Assembly: GCF_900499005.1 (NCBI RefSeq)
Contig: NZ_LS991316.1
Location: 1,127,869-1,191,868 of the forward strand
Reading direction: 5' to 3'
DNA from: Actinomyces culturomici
Lineage (GTDB): Bacteria; Actinomycetota; Actinomycetes; Actinomycetales; Actinomycetaceae
DNA: 64,000 bases
Shown piece after piece: positions 50,035 to 60,795 of the stretch. The translations under genes and the position numbers were made by a program. The notes below the pieces were generated by a model. That model searched no databases, was not told where the DNA came from, and worked only from the letters and a program-made list of their open reading frames with translations. Every line of letters begins with the position of its first letter. The first letter of the stretch is position 1.

Positions 50035-52326
50035 ATGACTCGCGATCATTCGGCAGGCCACCACTCCGCCGTCGTCGGAGTCGATGGGCCCCATCCCGTT
50101 CCGGGTCGTCTGGGGGCCCGTCCCCGCGGCGACGGCCTCGACGTCTCGGTGGTCGCGCGCGCCGCGACGGGCGTCGACTTCTCCGCGATCGGCGGCGACG
50201 GCTCGGAGACCCGCTACCCGCTGATCCCGACGAACGAGGGCATCTGGCACGGGCACATCCGCGGCCGCGGCGTCGGCACGCGCTACGGGTTCCGCGTCCA
50301 CGGCGCCTGGGACCCGGACGCCGGCCTGTTCCATAATCCGGCGAAGCTCCTCCTCGACCCCTACGGGCGCGGCCTCGAGGGCTCGGTCGACATGGGCCCC
50401 GCCGTCTACGCCCACATGGTCGACGAGGACCTCTACCCGGCCTCGTACCCCTTCAAGCGCTCCCCGCTCGACTCGCGCGGCCACGTCCCCCACTCCGTCG
50501 TCGTCGACTCGCGCTTCGCCGTCGCGCCGAAGCCCCGGGTCCCCTGGGACCGGACGATCCTCTACGAGATCCACGTCAAGGGATTCACGAAGAACATGCC
50601 GGGCGTGCCCGCCGAACTCCAGGGCACCTACGCCGGCCTCGCCCATCCCGCGTGCGTCGCCTACCTCAAGGACCTCGGCGTCACCTCCGTCGAGCTCCTC
50701 CCGATCCACGCGAAGTGCGAGGAGGCGTTCCTCGCCGAGCGCGGGCTGACGAATTATTGGGGCTACTCGACGCTCTCCTTCTTCGCGCCGGAGCCGAGCT
50801 ACGCGACCCACGCCGCCCAGCGCAACGGCGCGCAGGCCGTCGTCGACGAGTTCCGCGGCATGGTGTCGATCCTCCACCAGGCGGGCATCGAGGTGATCCT
50901 CGACGTCGTCTACAACCACACGTGCGAGGGCGGCGACGGCGGCCCGTCCCTCTCGTGGCGCGGCCTCGACTCCGATCTCTACTACCGCCACACGCCCTCG
51001 CGCCCCACGCAGAACATCGACGACACGGGCTGCGGCAACACGATGAACGTCGACGAGCCGAAGACGATGGCGATGATCCTCGACTCGCTGCGCTACTGGG
51101 CGACGACGATGGGCGTCGACGGCTTCCGCTTCGACCTCGCGGCGACGCTCGGCCGGTTCTCGACGGGATTCTCCCCCATGCACCCGCTCCTCGTCGCGAT
51201 GGCGACGGACAACGAGCTGCGGACCTCGAAGCTCATCGCCGAGCCCTGGGACATCGGCCCGGGCGGCTGGCAGACCGGGAACTTCCCGCTCCCCTTCTCT
51301 GAGTGGAACGACCACTACCGGGGAGCGCTGCGCGGCTTCTGGCTCTCCGACGTTCGCGCCCTCGTCGAGGGACGCGGGGCGGCCGGTCCGAACAATCTCG
51401 CGACGCGGCTCGCCGGCTCGCGCGACGTCTATGACCACGATGCGGGCCGGGGCCGGGGCCCGCGCGCCTCGATCAACTTCGTCACCGCGCACGACGGATT
51501 CACGCTCGCCGATCTTACGGCCTTCGACGCGAAGCACAATTGGGCGAACCTCGAGGGCAATCGCGACGGCTCGGACGACAATCGCTCGTGGAACCACGGG
51601 ATCGAGGGGTGGGTCTCCTCCCTCGGCCGCGTCTCCGTCGAGGAGACGGCTCCGGAGGCGGAGGATCCGGCCGAGCTCACCTCGCGCCGGCGGATCCGCA
51701 CGCAGCGCAACCTCCTGACGACGCTCCTCATCTCCGCGGGCACGCCGATGCTCCTCGGGGGCGACGAGTTCTCGCGCACCCAGTACGGGAACAACAACGC
51801 GTACTGCCAGGACTCCCCGATCTCCTGGATCGACTGGGAGCTGACGAGCGCCCAGCGCGACCAGATGGCCCTCGTCCGATGGCTCATCGCCCTGCGGAAG
51901 GCCCATCCGGTTCTCCGCCCCGACGTGTTCGCGACCGGCGCCCCCTTCCACGGCGACGACATCCCCGACCTCTCGTGGTACACGTCGGCCGGCGAGCCGA
52001 TGCCGACCGAGGGATGGTCCCTCGCCGAGAACCGCGTCTTCCAGATGCTCCGCTCCGGGGCCCGCTGGGGCGACCGCGACGCCCTCGTCGTCGTCAACGG
52101 CACGCTCGAGACCGGCGAGTTCCTCCTCCCCGAGGGGCACGGGCTCGATTGGCTCGTCGCCGTCGACACCGCGTGGGGGTCGATCGACGAGGCCGTCCCC
52201 GCGTCCGTCGATGCGGAGAGACTGAGCCTCGACCTCGAACAGGTCGCCGCCGGCCAGAAGATCGAGCTCGCCCCGATCTCGATGCGCGTTCTCCTCACCG
52301 ACGTGCCGGTGAAGCCTCGACGCTGA
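50035..52326 (+). CDS. glgX: Glycogen debranching enzyme GlgX (isoamylase type)
   Basis: A 763-residue GH13 debranching enzyme that hydrolyses alpha-1,6 branches of glycogen or limit dextrin. The N-terminal CBM48 region has GRGVGTRYGFRVHG and FNPAKLLLDPYGR-like FHNPAKLLLDPYGR. Catalytic residues are Asp367 (GFRFDLAATLG), Glu403 (IAEPWDIGPG) and Asp487 (TAHDGFTLADL). Length matches other GlgX enzymes with a modest N-terminal extension. GAGGGA precedes ATG 50035. It stands apart from glgE and glgB but in the same orientation. Confidence 0.94.
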   Translation: MTRDHSAGHHSAVVGVDGPHPVPGRLGARPRGDGLDVSVVARAATGVDFSAIGGDGSETRYPLIPTNEGIWHGHIRGRGVGTRYGFRVHGAWDPDAGLFHNPAKLLLDPYGRGLEGSVDMGPAVYAHMVDEDLYPASYPFKRSPLDSRGHVPHSVVVDSRFAVAPKPRVPWDRTILYEIHVKGFTKNMPGVPAELQGTYAGLAHPACVAYLKDLGVTSVELLPIHAKCEEAFLAERGLTNYWGYSTLSFFAPEPSYATHAAQRNGAQAVVDEFRGMVSILHQAGIEVILDVVYNHTCEGGDGGPSLSWRGLDSDLYYRHTPSRPTQNIDDTGCGNTMNVDEPKTMAMILDSLRYWATTMGVDGFRFDLAATLGRFSTGFSPMHPLLVAMATDNELRTSKLIAEPWDIGPGGWQTGNFPLPFSEWNDHYRGALRGFWLSDVRALVEGRGAAGPNNLATRLAGSRDVYDHDAGRGRGPRASINFVTAHDGFTLADLTAFDAKHNWANLEGNRDGSDDNRSWNHGIEGWVSSLGRVSVEETAPEAEDPAELTSRRRIRTQRNLLTTLLISAGTPMLLGGDEFSRTQYGNNNAYCQDSPISWIDWELTSAQRDQMALVRWLIALRKAHPVLRPDVFATGAPFHGDDIPDLSWYTSAGEPMPTEGWSLAENRVFQMLRSGARWGDRDALVVVNGTLETGEFLLPEGHGLDWLVAVDTAWGSIDEAVPASVDAERLSLDLEQVAAGQKIELAPISMRVLLTDVPVKPRR

Positions 52327-52387
52327 CCCGGCGTCGGCGTTGAACCCGCGTCGGGGCCGATCCGCGCTCCACGGTAGGATCGGGCTC

Positions 52388-53488
52388 ATGACCTCCAGTG
52401 AAGACGCCCTCGCCAATTCCACCTCCGACGCGTCCCTCGCGCGATCGAAGGCCCGCTCGGCCGAGATCGACCGCGCGATCGACGAGGACCCGTCGCGCTT
52501 CCGCATCCTCACGGGTGACCGCCCGACCGGCCACCTCCACCTCGGCCACTACTTCGGGACGCTCCGCAACCGCGTCCTCCTTCAGGACCGCGGCGTCGAG
52601 ACCTGGGTCCTCATCGCCGACTACCAGGTGATCACCGACCGCGACGGGGTCGGCCCGATCCGCGAGCGCGTTCTCGGCCTCATCGCCGACTACCTCGCCG
52701 CGGGCATCGACCCCGAGCGCTCCGTGATCTTCAACCACTCCGCCGTCCCGGCGCTCAATCAGCTCCTCCTCCCCTTCCTCTCGCTCGTCACCGAGTCCGA
52801 GCTCCACCGCAACCCGACGGTGAAGGCGGAGCTCGAGGCGACCGAGGGACGCGCGATGTCCGGTCTCATGCTCACCTACCCGGTCCACCAGGCCGCCGAC
52901 ATCCTCTTCTGCAAGGCGAACCTCGTGCCGGTCGGTCAGGATCAGCTCCCCCACCTCGAGCAGGCGCGGCTCATCGCTCAGCGCTTCGACAAGCGCTACG
53001 GGCGCGCGAACCCCGAGCGGCCCGTGTTCCCCCGCCCGGAGGCGCTCCTCTCCGCGGTCCCACTCCTCCTCGGCACCGACGGCACGAAGATGTCGAAGTC
53101 GCGCGGGAACACGATCGAGCTCGGCATGAGCGCCGACGAGACGGCGAAGATCCTCAAGAAGGCGAAGACGGACGCCGAGCGGACGATCACCTACGACCCT
53201 GAGAACCGTCCCGAGGTCGCGAACCTCCTCATGCTCGCCTCCCTCGCGAGCGGCGACGATCCGGTCGCCATCGCCGACTCGATCGGCGACAGGGGGGCGG
53301 GCGCCCTCAAGGCCCTCGTCACCGAATCGCTCAACGCGATGCTCGCCCCGATGCGCGAGCGCCGCGCAGACCTCATCGCGAACGAGGACTACCTCCTGTC
53401 GGTTCTGCGCGCCGGCGATGAGAAGGCGAACGCTCAGGCGGACGCGACCCTCGCCGAGGTCCGCGGGGCGATGAGGATGAACTACTGA
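52388..53488 (+). CDS. trpS: Tryptophanyl-tRNA synthetase
   Basis: A 366-residue class I synthetase charging tRNA-Trp. The HIGH motif is HLGH (51-54) in GDRPTGHLHLGHYFG; KMSKS is at 234-238 in DGTKMSKSRGN. The first 30 residues are an extension compared with E. coli. TAGGAT stands 7 nt before ATG 52388 with no Shine-Dalgarno site, so the mRNA is probably leaderless. Confidence 0.96.
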   Translation: MTSSEDALANSTSDASLARSKARSAEIDRAIDEDPSRFRILTGDRPTGHLHLGHYFGTLRNRVLLQDRGVETWVLIADYQVITDRDGVGPIRERVLGLIADYLAAGIDPERSVIFNHSAVPALNQLLLPFLSLVTESELHRNPTVKAELEATEGRAMSGLMLTYPVHQAADILFCKANLVPVGQDQLPHLEQARLIAQRFDKRYGRANPERPVFPRPEALLSAVPLLLGTDGTKMSKSRGNTIELGMSADETAKILKKAKTDAERTITYDPENRPEVANLLMLASLASGDDPVAIADSIGDRGAGALKALVTESLNAMLAPMRERRADLIANEDYLLSVLRAGDEKANAQADATLAEVRGAMRMNY

Positions 53489-53505
53489 GCGCCTGACCCC
53501 TCCGT

Positions 53506-53540
53506 CCTCGGGGCTCCCCGCATGGCGTCGAGCCCCGAGG
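53506..53540 (+). terminator. Terminator of trpS
   Basis: An 11-bp stem (CCTCGGGGCTC with GAGCCCCGAGG) with a 13-nt loop begins 17 nt after the stop codon. Confidence 0.7.
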
Positions 53541-53616
53541 CAAGGCTCTCCACACCTTCGCGAGGAGCGCTTATCCTTGCTGGAAAGCACCTGGTCAGGC
53601 GGTTACCGTGTGCGCG

Positions 53617-54360
53617 ATGAGCATGTTGACGCGCACCCCCGGCCCCGCCGGCGCCACACCTCGATCCGAGCCCGAGAAGAAGCAGTCGATCGCGACTCGC
53701 CTCAACTGGCTGCGCGCCGGAGTCCTCGGCGCGAACGACGGCATCGTCTCGATCTCCGGCCTCCTCGTCGGCGTCGCCGCCGCCGACCCGACGAACACGA
53801 AGGCGATCGCGATCGCCGGCGTCGCCGGCATCATCTCCGCCGCCCTCTCGATGTCGGTCGGCGAATACGTGTCGGTCTCCACGCAGCGCGACACCGAGCG
53901 CCAGCTCGTCCGCACCCAGCAGGCCCTCCTCGACTCCGACCCCGTCGGTCAGGAGCGGCGCCTCGCCGACCTCTGGGTCGACAGGGGCGTCTCCGAGGAG
54001 ACTGCGGCCTGCGTCGCGAAGGAGCTGTCCGCGTACGACGCCCTCGACGCTCACCTCACGACCGAGCACAACATCGACCCCGACGACCTCACGAACCCGT
54101 GGGCGGCCGCGTTCTCCTCGTTCGTCGCCTTCCTCGTCGGCTCGCTCCTCCCGCTCGCGACGATGCTGCTCTTCCCCCCGTCGATCCGCATCCCGGAGAC
54201 CTTCGCGGCTGTCCTGGTCGCCCTCGCCCTCACGGGCTGGGTGTCGGCCACCCTCGGCGAGGCCCCTCGCGGACGGGCCGTCGCTCGCCTCCTCATCGGC
54301 GGCGCGGTCGCCATGGCCCTCACCTACGGCGTCGGTCATCTCTTCGGCGTCAACGTCTGA
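53617..54360 (+). CDS. VIT1/CCC1-family metal transporter
   Basis: A 247-residue membrane protein. The VIT signature is NWLRAGVLGANDGIVSISGLLVGV with the following AGIISAALSMSVGEYVSVSTQRDTE, then two or three C-terminal helices. Family members export Fe2+ or Mn2+ from the cytoplasm using protons. The start is uncertain: ATG 53617 (7 nt after TACCGT) is preferred, but in-frame GTG 53608 is possible. The MntR-like regulator at 41 kb could control it; I see no clear MntR dyad. Confidence 0.87.
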   Translation: MSMLTRTPGPAGATPRSEPEKKQSIATRLNWLRAGVLGANDGIVSISGLLVGVAAADPTNTKAIAIAGVAGIISAALSMSVGEYVSVSTQRDTERQLVRTQQALLDSDPVGQERRLADLWVDRGVSEETAACVAKELSAYDALDAHLTTEHNIDPDDLTNPWAAAFSSFVAFLVGSLLPLATMLLFPPSIRIPETFAAVLVALALTGWVSATLGEAPRGRAVARLLIGGAVAMALTYGVGHLFGVNV

Positions 54361-54378
54361 TCCCCCGGTCAACCGAAA

Positions 54379-54411
54379 CCGCCCCGCTCATGGCCTCCAT
54401 GAGCGGGGCGG
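54379..54411 (+). terminator. Terminator of the VIT-family gene
   Basis: A perfect 15-bp stem (CCGCCCCGCTCATGG with its complement) with a CCT loop. An in-frame ATG for glgE lies inside it, which argues against that ATG as the glgE start. Confidence 0.8.
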
Positions 54412-54440
54412 ACGCGCATCGCGCCGGGTACCCTGGTGAC

Positions 54441-56489
54441 GTGAGCGACACTCTTCTCCCCAGGATCCCCGTCACCGAGCTCTTCCCCGTCGTCGAGGAC
54501 GGCCGCCTCGCCGCGAAGGCGACCGAGAACGAGCCCCTCCCCATTCGCGCCACGGTCTTCCGCGAGGGCCACGACGCCTTCGCCGCCGAGGCCGTCCTCA
54601 TCGATCCGGAGGGCGTCGAGCACTCGCGGACGCCGATGGTCGACATCGCGCCCGGCCTCGACCGCTACGAGGCGTGGGTGATGCCCGACCGCCCCGGCGA
54701 CTGGCCCTTCCGCGTCGACTCGTGGTCGGACCCGTACGCGACCTGGCGCCACGACGCGACGATCAAGATCGACGCGGGCGTCGACGTCGAGCTCATGCTC
54801 GAAGAGGGCGCCCGTCTCATGGAGCGGGCGATCAGCGGCAGCGCCCTCGGCAATCCGGGCCAGGGGCCCGCGACCGCGGAGGACGCCGTCGTCCTCGCCG
54901 ACGCCGCCGCCCACCTGCGCGACTCCTCGCGCTCCCCGCAGCAGCGGCTCTCGGCCGGCGTCTCCTCGCGCGTCCGGCAGATCCTCCGCACCCGCCCCCT
55001 GCGCGACCTCATCGGCTCGTCGCGCGCCTACCCGCTCGCGGTCGCCCGATCGCGCGCGCTCGCAGGCTCCTGGTACGAGATCTTCCCGAGGTCGGCCGGC
55101 GCCTTCCAGAACGCCGACGGCACCTGGGTCTCGGGGACGCTCCGCACCGCCGCGGAGTCCCTCGACCGCATCGCGGAGATGGGATTCGACGTCGTCTATC
55201 TCACGCCGATCCACCCCATCGGGACGACGAATCGCAAGGGCCGCAACAACACCCTCGTCGCCGAGCCCGGCGACCCCGGCTCGCCCTACGGCATCGGCTC
55301 CGCCGAGGGCGGTCACGGCGCGATCCACCCCGATCTCGGCGATTTCTCCGACTTCGACGCCTTCGTCGAGCGCGCGCGCTCGCTCGACCTCGAGGTCGCC
55401 CTCGACTTCGCCCTCCAGTGCTCCCCCGACCACCCCTGGGTCTCGGAGCATCCCGAGTGGTTCACGACCCGCGCCGACGGATCGATCGCCTACGCGGAGA
55501 ACCCCCCGAAGAAGTACCAGGACATCTACCCCCTGAACTTCGACAACGACTACGCCGGCATCTACGCGGCGATCCGCGACGTCCTCGAGGTGTGGATCTC
55601 CCACGGCGTGTCGATCTTCCGCGTCGACAATCCCCACACGAAGCCCGTCCGCTTCTGGCAGGAGATCATCGCCGACGTCAAGTCGGCCCATCCCGAGATC
55701 GTCTTCCTCGCCGAGGCCTTCACCCGCCCCGCGATGATGCGCACCCTCGGAGCGGTCGGCTTCGACCAGTCGTACACGTACTTCGCCTGGAGGACCGGCA
55801 AGGAGGAGATCGAGGACTACCTCCGGGAGGTCTCCACGCAGACCGCGCACCTCATGCGCCCGACCTTCTGGCCGACGACCCACGACATCCTCACGCCCCA
55901 GATGACGACCGGCGGCGTCGCGATCTTCGCGATCCGCGCGATGCTCGCCGCCCTCGGCTCGCCCTCCTGGGGCATCTACTCGGGCTACGAGTGCGTCGAG
56001 AACGTCCAGCGCCCGGGCTTCGAGGAGCAGAACGACAACGAGAAGTACGAGTTCCGCCCCCGCGACTGGGCGGCGGCCGATCAGATCGGCATCTCGCGCC
56101 TCCTCGGGCTCCTCAACGCCGCGCGCGCCAAGCACCCGGCGCTCCGACAGCTCCACCGAATCACGATCCACCCGACCTCGCACCCCGAGATCCTCTGCTT
56201 CTCGCGCCAGATGGCGGGCCGCTTCACCGAATCGGGCGAGACCGACACGGTGATCTGCGTCGTGTCGCTCAACCCGCACGAGGGCGTGTCCGGCACCGTC
56301 GACATCGACCTGTCCGCCCTCGGGATCGAGACGCCGGGCGGGCACATCCGCGTCGTCGACGAGCTCGACGGCACCGCCTACACGTGGGGGTCGAGCAACT
56401 GGGTCGACCTCTCCCCCGTCACCCGCCTCGGGCACGTCTTCTCGGTCGAGCCCGTCTCCGATCTCGAGCCCTGGACCACCGGCCGCTGA
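54441..56489 (+). CDS. glgE: GlgE, maltose-1-phosphate maltosyltransferase
   Basis: A 682-residue GH13_3 enzyme that extends alpha-1,4-glucan with maltose 1-phosphate. The nucleophile is Asp396 ([11 protein letters not shown]) and the acid/base Glu425 (FLAEAFTRP), near the positions in Streptomyces Glg[15 protein letters not shown] and [14 protein letters not shown] are further signatures. GTG 54441 follows TACCCT by exactly 6 nt (leaderless), and the upstream ATG lies in a terminator stem. It precedes glgB by 94 nt; maltose 1-phosphate synthesis genes are not in this window. Confidence 0.95.
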   Translation: MSDTLLPRIPVTELFPVVEDGRLAAKATENEPLPIRATVFREGHDAFAAEAVLIDPEGVEHSRTPMVDIAPGLDRYEAWVMPDRPGDWPFRVDSWSDPYATWRHDATIKIDAGVDVELMLEEGARLMERAISGSALGNPGQGPATAEDAVVLADAAAHLRDSSRSPQQRLSAGVSSRVRQILRTRPLRDLIGSSRAYPLAVARSRALAGSWYEIFPRSAGAFQNADGTWVSGTLRTAAESLDRIAEMGFDVVYLTPIHPIGTTNRKGRNNTLVAEPGDPGSPYGIGSAEGGHGAIHPDLGDFSDFDAFVERARSLDLEVALDFALQCSPDHPWVSEHPEWFTTRADGSIAYAENPPKKYQDIYPLNFDNDYAGIYAAIRDVLEVWISHGVSIFRVDNPHTKPVRFWQEIIADVKSAHPEIVFLAEAFTRPAMMRTLGAVGFDQSYTYFAWRTGKEEIEDYLREVSTQTAHLMRPTFWPTTHDILTPQMTTGGVAIFAIRAMLAALGSPSWGIYSGYECVENVQRPGFEEQNDNEKYEFRPRDWAAADQIGISRLLGLLNAARAKHPALRQLHRITIHPTSHPEILCFSRQMAGRFTESGETDTVICVVSLNPHEGVSGTVDIDLSALGIETPGGHIRVVDELDGTAYTWGSSNWVDLSPVTRLGHVFSVEPVSDLEPWTTGR

Positions 56490-56583
56490 ACGACAGGAAG
56501 GAGCGCCCCGCCACGGATTCCGAACGCGCAACAGTCGTGTCGCGCGGCTCACATCGGACGTCCTGACGTGGGACAATCAGCCC

Positions 56584-58779
56584 ATGGAAACAGACATGAC
56601 CCCCATCCCCGTCGACCCCGGCGTCCTCGACGCGATCGGCAACGGCACCCACTACACTCCGCACGCCGTCCTCGGCGCCCACCTCGGCGAGAACTCGGTG
56701 ACGATCCGCACCGTCCACCACCTCGCCGACGCGGTCGACGTCGTCACGGCCTCGGCCTCGTATCCGGCGGTCCACGAGCACGCGGGAGTGTGGGTCGCGG
56801 TCCTCCCGCTCACCGAAATCCCGGACTACCGGGTGAGGGTCACCTACGGCGACCAGATCACCGTCCTCGACGACCCGTACCACTACCTGCCAACCCTCGG
56901 CGAGATGGACACCTACCTCATCTCCGAGGGGCGTCACGAGCAGCTGTGGAAGGTGCTGGGCGCGCACGTCAAGCACTACACCGGCGAGATGGGGGACGTC
57001 GACGGCGTCGCCTTCGCCGTCTGGGCGCCCAACGCCCGGGCCGTCCGCGTCGTCGGCGACTTCAACTTCTGGGACGGCACCGCGACCGCGATGCGCTCCC
57101 TCGGCTCGTCCGGAGTCTGGGAGATCTTCATCCCCGGCGTGAAGGTCGGCGCCCGGTACAAGTACGAGATCCAGGGCCCCGGCGGCGACTGGTTCCAGAA
57201 GGCCGATCCTCTCGCCCGCGCGACCGAGATCCCCCCGGCCACCGCCTCCGTCGTCACCGACTACTTCCACGAGTGGACGGACGAGGAGTGGATGGCGAAC
57301 CGCTCCCAGCACTCCGTCCACACCGGCCCGATGTCGATCTACGAGGTCCACGCCGGCTCGTGGAAGCAGGGCCTCGGCTACCGGGGCCTCGCCGACGAAC
57401 TCGTCCCCTACGTCAAGGAGATGGGCTTCACCCACGTCGAATTCATGCCGCTCGCCGAGCACCCCTTCGGCGGCTCCTGGGGCTACCAGGTGACCTCCTA
57501 CTACGCCCCGACCTCGCGCTTCGGCACGCCCGACGACTTCCGCTACCTCGTCGACGAACTCCACAAGGCCGGCATCGGCGTCATCCTCGACTGGGTGCCC
57601 GCCCACTTCCCGAAGGACGAGTGGGCGCTCGCGCGCTTCGACGGCACGCCCCTCTACGAGGATCCGGACCCGCTGCGCGGCGAGCACCCCGACTGGGGCA
57701 CCTACGTCTTCAACTTCGGGCGCCGTGAGGTCCGCAACTTCCTCGTCGCGAACGCCCTCTACTGGCTCGAGGACTTCCACATCGACGGCCTGCGCGTCGA
57801 CGCGGTGGCCTCGATGCTCTACCTCGACTACTCGCGCAAGGACGGCCAGTGGAGGCCCAACCAGTACGGCGGGCGCGAGAACCTCGAGGCGATCGAGTTC
57901 ATCCAGGAGGCGAACGCGACCGCGTACCGCCGTCATCCGGGCATCGTGATGATCGCCGAGGAGTCGACGGCGTGGCCGGGCGTCACCGCCCCGACGAGCG
58001 GCGGCGGCCTCGGCTTCGGCATGAAGTGGAACATGGGGTGGATGAACGACACCCTCCGCTACCTCGCCGAGGACCCGGTCAACCGGCGCTGGCATCACGG
58101 CGAGCTCACCTTCTCGCTCGTCTACGCCTTCTCGGAGAACTACATCCTCCCGCTCTCCCACGACGAGGTCGTTCACGGCAAGCGGACCCTCGTGGAGAAG
58201 ATGCCGGGCGACGACTGGCAGCGCTTCGCCGGTCTGCGCGCCCTCTTCGCCTACCAGTGGTCGCACCCGGGCAAGCAGCTCGTCTTCATGGGCCAGGAGA
58301 TCGCCCAGCGCCAGGAGTGGAACGAGTCCTACTCGCTCGACTGGTGGCTGACGGACTTCGAGGGCCACGCGGGCGTCCAGCGCCTCGTCGCCGAACTCAA
58401 CCGCCTCTACGCGTCCCATTCGGCCTTCTGGGACGACGACTACACCGGCTTCGAGTGGATCGACGCCTCCGACGGGGATCACAACCTCATCACCTACCTG
58501 AGGAAGGGTCAGCGCTCGGGCGCCGAGCAGCCGGTCGTCGTCTGCGCCGCGAACTTCGCCGGCAACCCGCACGAGGGCTACCGCGTCGGCCTCCCCTTCG
58601 GCGGCGAGTGGACGGAGATCCTCAACACGGACGCCGAGGACTTCGGCGGCTCCGGCGTGACGAACCCCGGCGGCGTGATCGCCGAGCCGATCCCGTGGAA
58701 CGGCCGCCCCTACTCGGTCGAGCTCCGAATCCCGCCCCTCGGCGCGCTTTGGCTCGCGCCGAAGTCGCAGGAGGGCTGA
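56584..58779 (+). CDS. glgB: 1,4-alpha-glucan branching enzyme
   Basis: A 731-residue GH13_9 enzyme introducing alpha-1,6 branches. It has two N-terminal beta-sandwich regions (the second, CBM48, includes [22 protein letters not shown]). Catalytic residues are Asp406 ([12 protein letters not shown]) and Glu459 (IAEESTAW), followed by [17 protein letters not shown] lies exactly 6 nt before ATG 56584, suggesting an independent leaderless transcript. It partners GlgE in the glucan pathway of actinobacteria. Confidence 0.96.
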   Translation: METDMTPIPVDPGVLDAIGNGTHYTPHAVLGAHLGENSVTIRTVHHLADAVDVVTASASYPAVHEHAGVWVAVLPLTEIPDYRVRVTYGDQITVLDDPYHYLPTLGEMDTYLISEGRHEQLWKVLGAHVKHYTGEMGDVDGVAFAVWAPNARAVRVVGDFNFWDGTATAMRSLGSSGVWEIFIPGVKVGARYKYEIQGPGGDWFQKADPLARATEIPPATASVVTDYFHEWTDEEWMANRSQHSVHTGPMSIYEVHAGSWKQGLGYRGLADELVPYVKEMGFTHVEFMPLAEHPFGGSWGYQVTSYYAPTSRFGTPDDFRYLVDELHKAGIGVILDWVPAHFPKDEWALARFDGTPLYEDPDPLRGEHPDWGTYVFNFGRREVRNFLVANALYWLEDFHIDGLRVDAVASMLYLDYSRKDGQWRPNQYGGRENLEAIEFIQEANATAYRRHPGIVMIAEESTAWPGVTAPTSGGGLGFGMKWNMGWMNDTLRYLAEDPVNRRWHHGELTFSLVYAFSENYILPLSHDEVVHGKRTLVEKMPGDDWQRFAGLRALFAYQWSHPGKQLVFMGQEIAQRQEWNESYSLDWWLTDFEGHAGVQRLVAELNRLYASHSAFWDDDYTGFEWIDASDGDHNLITYLRKGQRSGAEQPVVVCAANFAGNPHEGYRVGLPFGGEWTEILNTDAEDFGGSGVTNPGGVIAEPIPWNGRPYSVELRIPPLGALWLAPKSQEG

Positions 58780-58822
58780 GCCTTTCGGGCTCGGCTCGGG
58801 CCGACGATCGGATCATCCGAAC

Positions 58823-58866
58823 GAATGGGAGGGGCTCCCCGCGGTCGCGGGGAGCCCCTCCCATTC
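58823..58866. terminator. Long perfect inverted repeat between glgB and the hydrolase
   Basis: Two 21-nt arms (58823-58843 and 58846-58866, starting GAATGGGAGGGG) pair perfectly, the longest stem in the window, between convergent genes. Confidence 0.85.
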
Positions 58867-58918
58867 CTCTCGCCCCGCCTTGGGCCCGAGCGAGTCGAGG
58901 CGTCCGGCCGCTGCCGTT

Positions 58919-59914
58919 TCAGCGTCCGCGCATGAGGCTCGCGAGGGCCGCGCACGCGCCCTCGTGCCAGGCGCGCGACACCGGTTCGGTGCCGACGAGC
59001 CCCGAGGAGCCGTGAAGGGCCCCGAGGTGGCGGGTCGCGGCGACGCCGACACCGGCGACGCGCATGCGCCGGGCGAGCTCCTCTCCCCCGGCGCGCAGAG
59101 GGTCGTACTCGGCGGTGAGGATCCGCACGGGCGGCAGCCCCTCGAAGGAAGGCGCGAGGACCGGCGAGAGGAGCGGATCGTCGAGCGGCGTCGGCCCCGC
59201 GTACATGCGCTCCATGGCGTCGAGGTCCTCGAGTCCGTTGATCTCCGCGTACTCGTCGAGGAGCATCCCGCCCTCGCGCATGTCGCCGATCGGGACCTCG
59301 AGGAGGAGCCCCGCGCAGAGGGACTCGCCGGCCGCCGCGGCGCGCATCACGGCCGACAGGGCGATCGACGCTCCTGCGGACACCCCGTTGACGACGATCC
59401 GCGACGGGTCGACGCCGAGCTCGTCGGCCCGAGCGCCGATCCACTGGACGGCCTCGGCCACGTCGTCGAGGGCGGCGGGGAAGACCGCCTCGGGCGCGAG
59501 GCGGTAGTCGACGCCGACGGCGACGCACCCGAGGTCAGCGACGCGCTGAGCAACGAGGACCCGATCGAGGGGGTCGAAGGCGCTCCCCTGCCAGAAGCCG
59601 CCGCCGTGGACGTAGAGGAGCACCGGAGCTCCCGCCTCGGCGTCGACCGGTCGGCAGACGAGGACCGGAGCGCCCGAGGCGAGCGCCGTCTCCTCGACGC
59701 TCACGCCCTCCGGGAGTCCCGGGTCGATGCGGGCGAAGGAGGCGTCGATGAGCGCACGCACCGCCACACGCTGCGGCCCGATCGGCGCGGCCGGATCGAG
59801 GCGCGCGGCCTCGGCCTCGTCCGCCCTCGACGCGACTCCCGAGCCCGCCGCCTGCCCCGGAGCCGCGGACGCTCCGGCCCATGCGGCGGTCGCCGCATTG
59901 AGGGCGAGCCTCAC
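58919..59914 (-). CDS. Alpha/beta hydrolase (HSL-type esterase)
   Basis: A 331-residue carboxylesterase of the hormone-sensitive-lipase group. The oxyanion motif HGGG is at 103-106, the nucleophile Ser179 in NGVSAGAS, the acid in TAEYDPLR and the base in GALHGSSG. GTG 59914 overlaps the permease stop by GTGA, so it is the last gene of the sugar-transport operon. It may deacylate an imported acylated glycoside; that is inferred from position only. Confidence 0.88.
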   Translation of the reverse strand: MRLALNAATAAWAGASAAPGQAAGSGVASRADEAEAARLDPAAPIGPQRVAVRALIDASFARIDPGLPEGVSVEETALASGAPVLVCRPVDAEAGAPVLLYVHGGGFWQGSAFDPLDRVLVAQRVADLGCVAVGVDYRLAPEAVFPAALDDVAEAVQWIGARADELGVDPSRIVVNGVSAGASIALSAVMRAAAAGESLCAGLLLEVPIGDMREGGMLLDEYAEINGLEDLDAMERMYAGPTPLDDPLLSPVLAPSFEGLPPVRILTAEYDPLRAGGEELARRMRVAGVGVAATRHLGALHGSSGLVGTEPVSRAWHEGACAALASLMRGR

Positions 59915-60795
59915 GACTTCACCGCGCCCGCGGTGAGACCGCGGACGAAGTAACGCTGGAGCGCGAAGAACACGACGATCGGAACGGCCATGAGGATGAA
60001 GGCCGCGGCCGTGAGGACCTCCCAGCCCTCGCCTCTCGAGTTGAGAAGCGAGGACACGGCGACCGTGAGGGGCGCGACCTTCGGCGCGCCGCCGAGGAAG
60101 ATCAAGGAGATAAGGAGGTCGTTCCACACCCACATGAACTGGAAGACGCCGACCGCCGCGAGCGCGGGCGTCGCGAGCGGCACGCCGATCCGCCAGAACG
60201 ACTGGAGGTCGGAGGCGCCGTCGATCGACGCGGACTCGAAGATCTCCTCGGGGATGCCGGCGAAGAAGTTCCGCATGAGGTAGATCGCGAAGGGGAGGCC
60301 GTAGCCCGAGTGGGCGATCCACACCGCGGGGAAGGTGCCGACGATGCCCCACGCCGAGAAGAGTTTGAGGACGGGAACGAGGGTCATCTGGAGCGGGATC
60401 GAGAGGAGCGCGAGGATCACGACGAAGACGATCTGCCGGCCCTTGAATCGCCAGCGGGCGAAGACGAAGCCGGCGAGAGAGGCGATGACGAGGACGATGA
60501 GCGTGATGGGCACGGTGATGAGGATCGAGTTGATGAACGCCTGCGCCATGTTCGACCGTTCGAGGACCGTCGAGTAGTTCTCCAGGGTGAAGCGGTAGGG
60601 CGGAAGGATCGCCGTCCACCACCCCGAGGACGAGATGTCGAGGTAGGAGCGGAAGGACGAGACGAGGAGGGCGAGGATCGGGACGATCCAGATCACCATG
60701 ATGACGATGAGCGCGGCGTGCTTGAAGAAGAGCCCGGCGAGGCCGGAGGCGCTCAGACGGTGGTGCGTGCGCGGCGGCGCGGCGAGCGAGCCCAT
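59911..60795 (-). CDS. ABC transporter permease, MalG/AglG-like
   Basis: A 294-residue inner-membrane permease with six helices: FFKHAALIVIMVIWIVPILALLV first, then the large periplasmic-type loop with PPYRFTLENYSTVLERS. The EAA loop is EEIFESASIDGASDLQSFWRI, the contact site for an MsiK-type ATPase. ATG 60795 lies within the 3' end of the upstream permease gene (43-nt overlap) with GGGAG 8 nt upstream. This gene looks intact, but its partner permease and binding protein are broken. Confidence 0.9.
   Translation of the reverse strand: MGSLAAPPRTHHRLSASGLAGLFFKHAALIVIMVIWIVPILALLVSSFRSYLDISSSGWWTAILPPYRFTLENYSTVLERSNMAQAFINSILITVPITLIVLVIASLAGFVFARWRFKGRQIVFVVILALLSIPLQMTLVPVLKLFSAWGIVGTFPAVWIAHSGYGLPFAIYLMRNFFAGIPEEIFESASIDGASDLQSFWRIGVPLATPALAAVGVFQFMWVWNDLLISLIFLGGAPKVAPLTVAVSSLLNSRGEGWEVLTAAAFILMAVPIVVFFALQRYFVRGLTAGAVKS

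Noticed and set aside
54390..54440. Upstream ATG (MASMSG...) as the start of glgE
   Set aside because: It lies inside the 15-bp terminator stem of the preceding gene, lacks a ribosome binding site, and the GTG at 54441 has a -10 at the leaderless distance.
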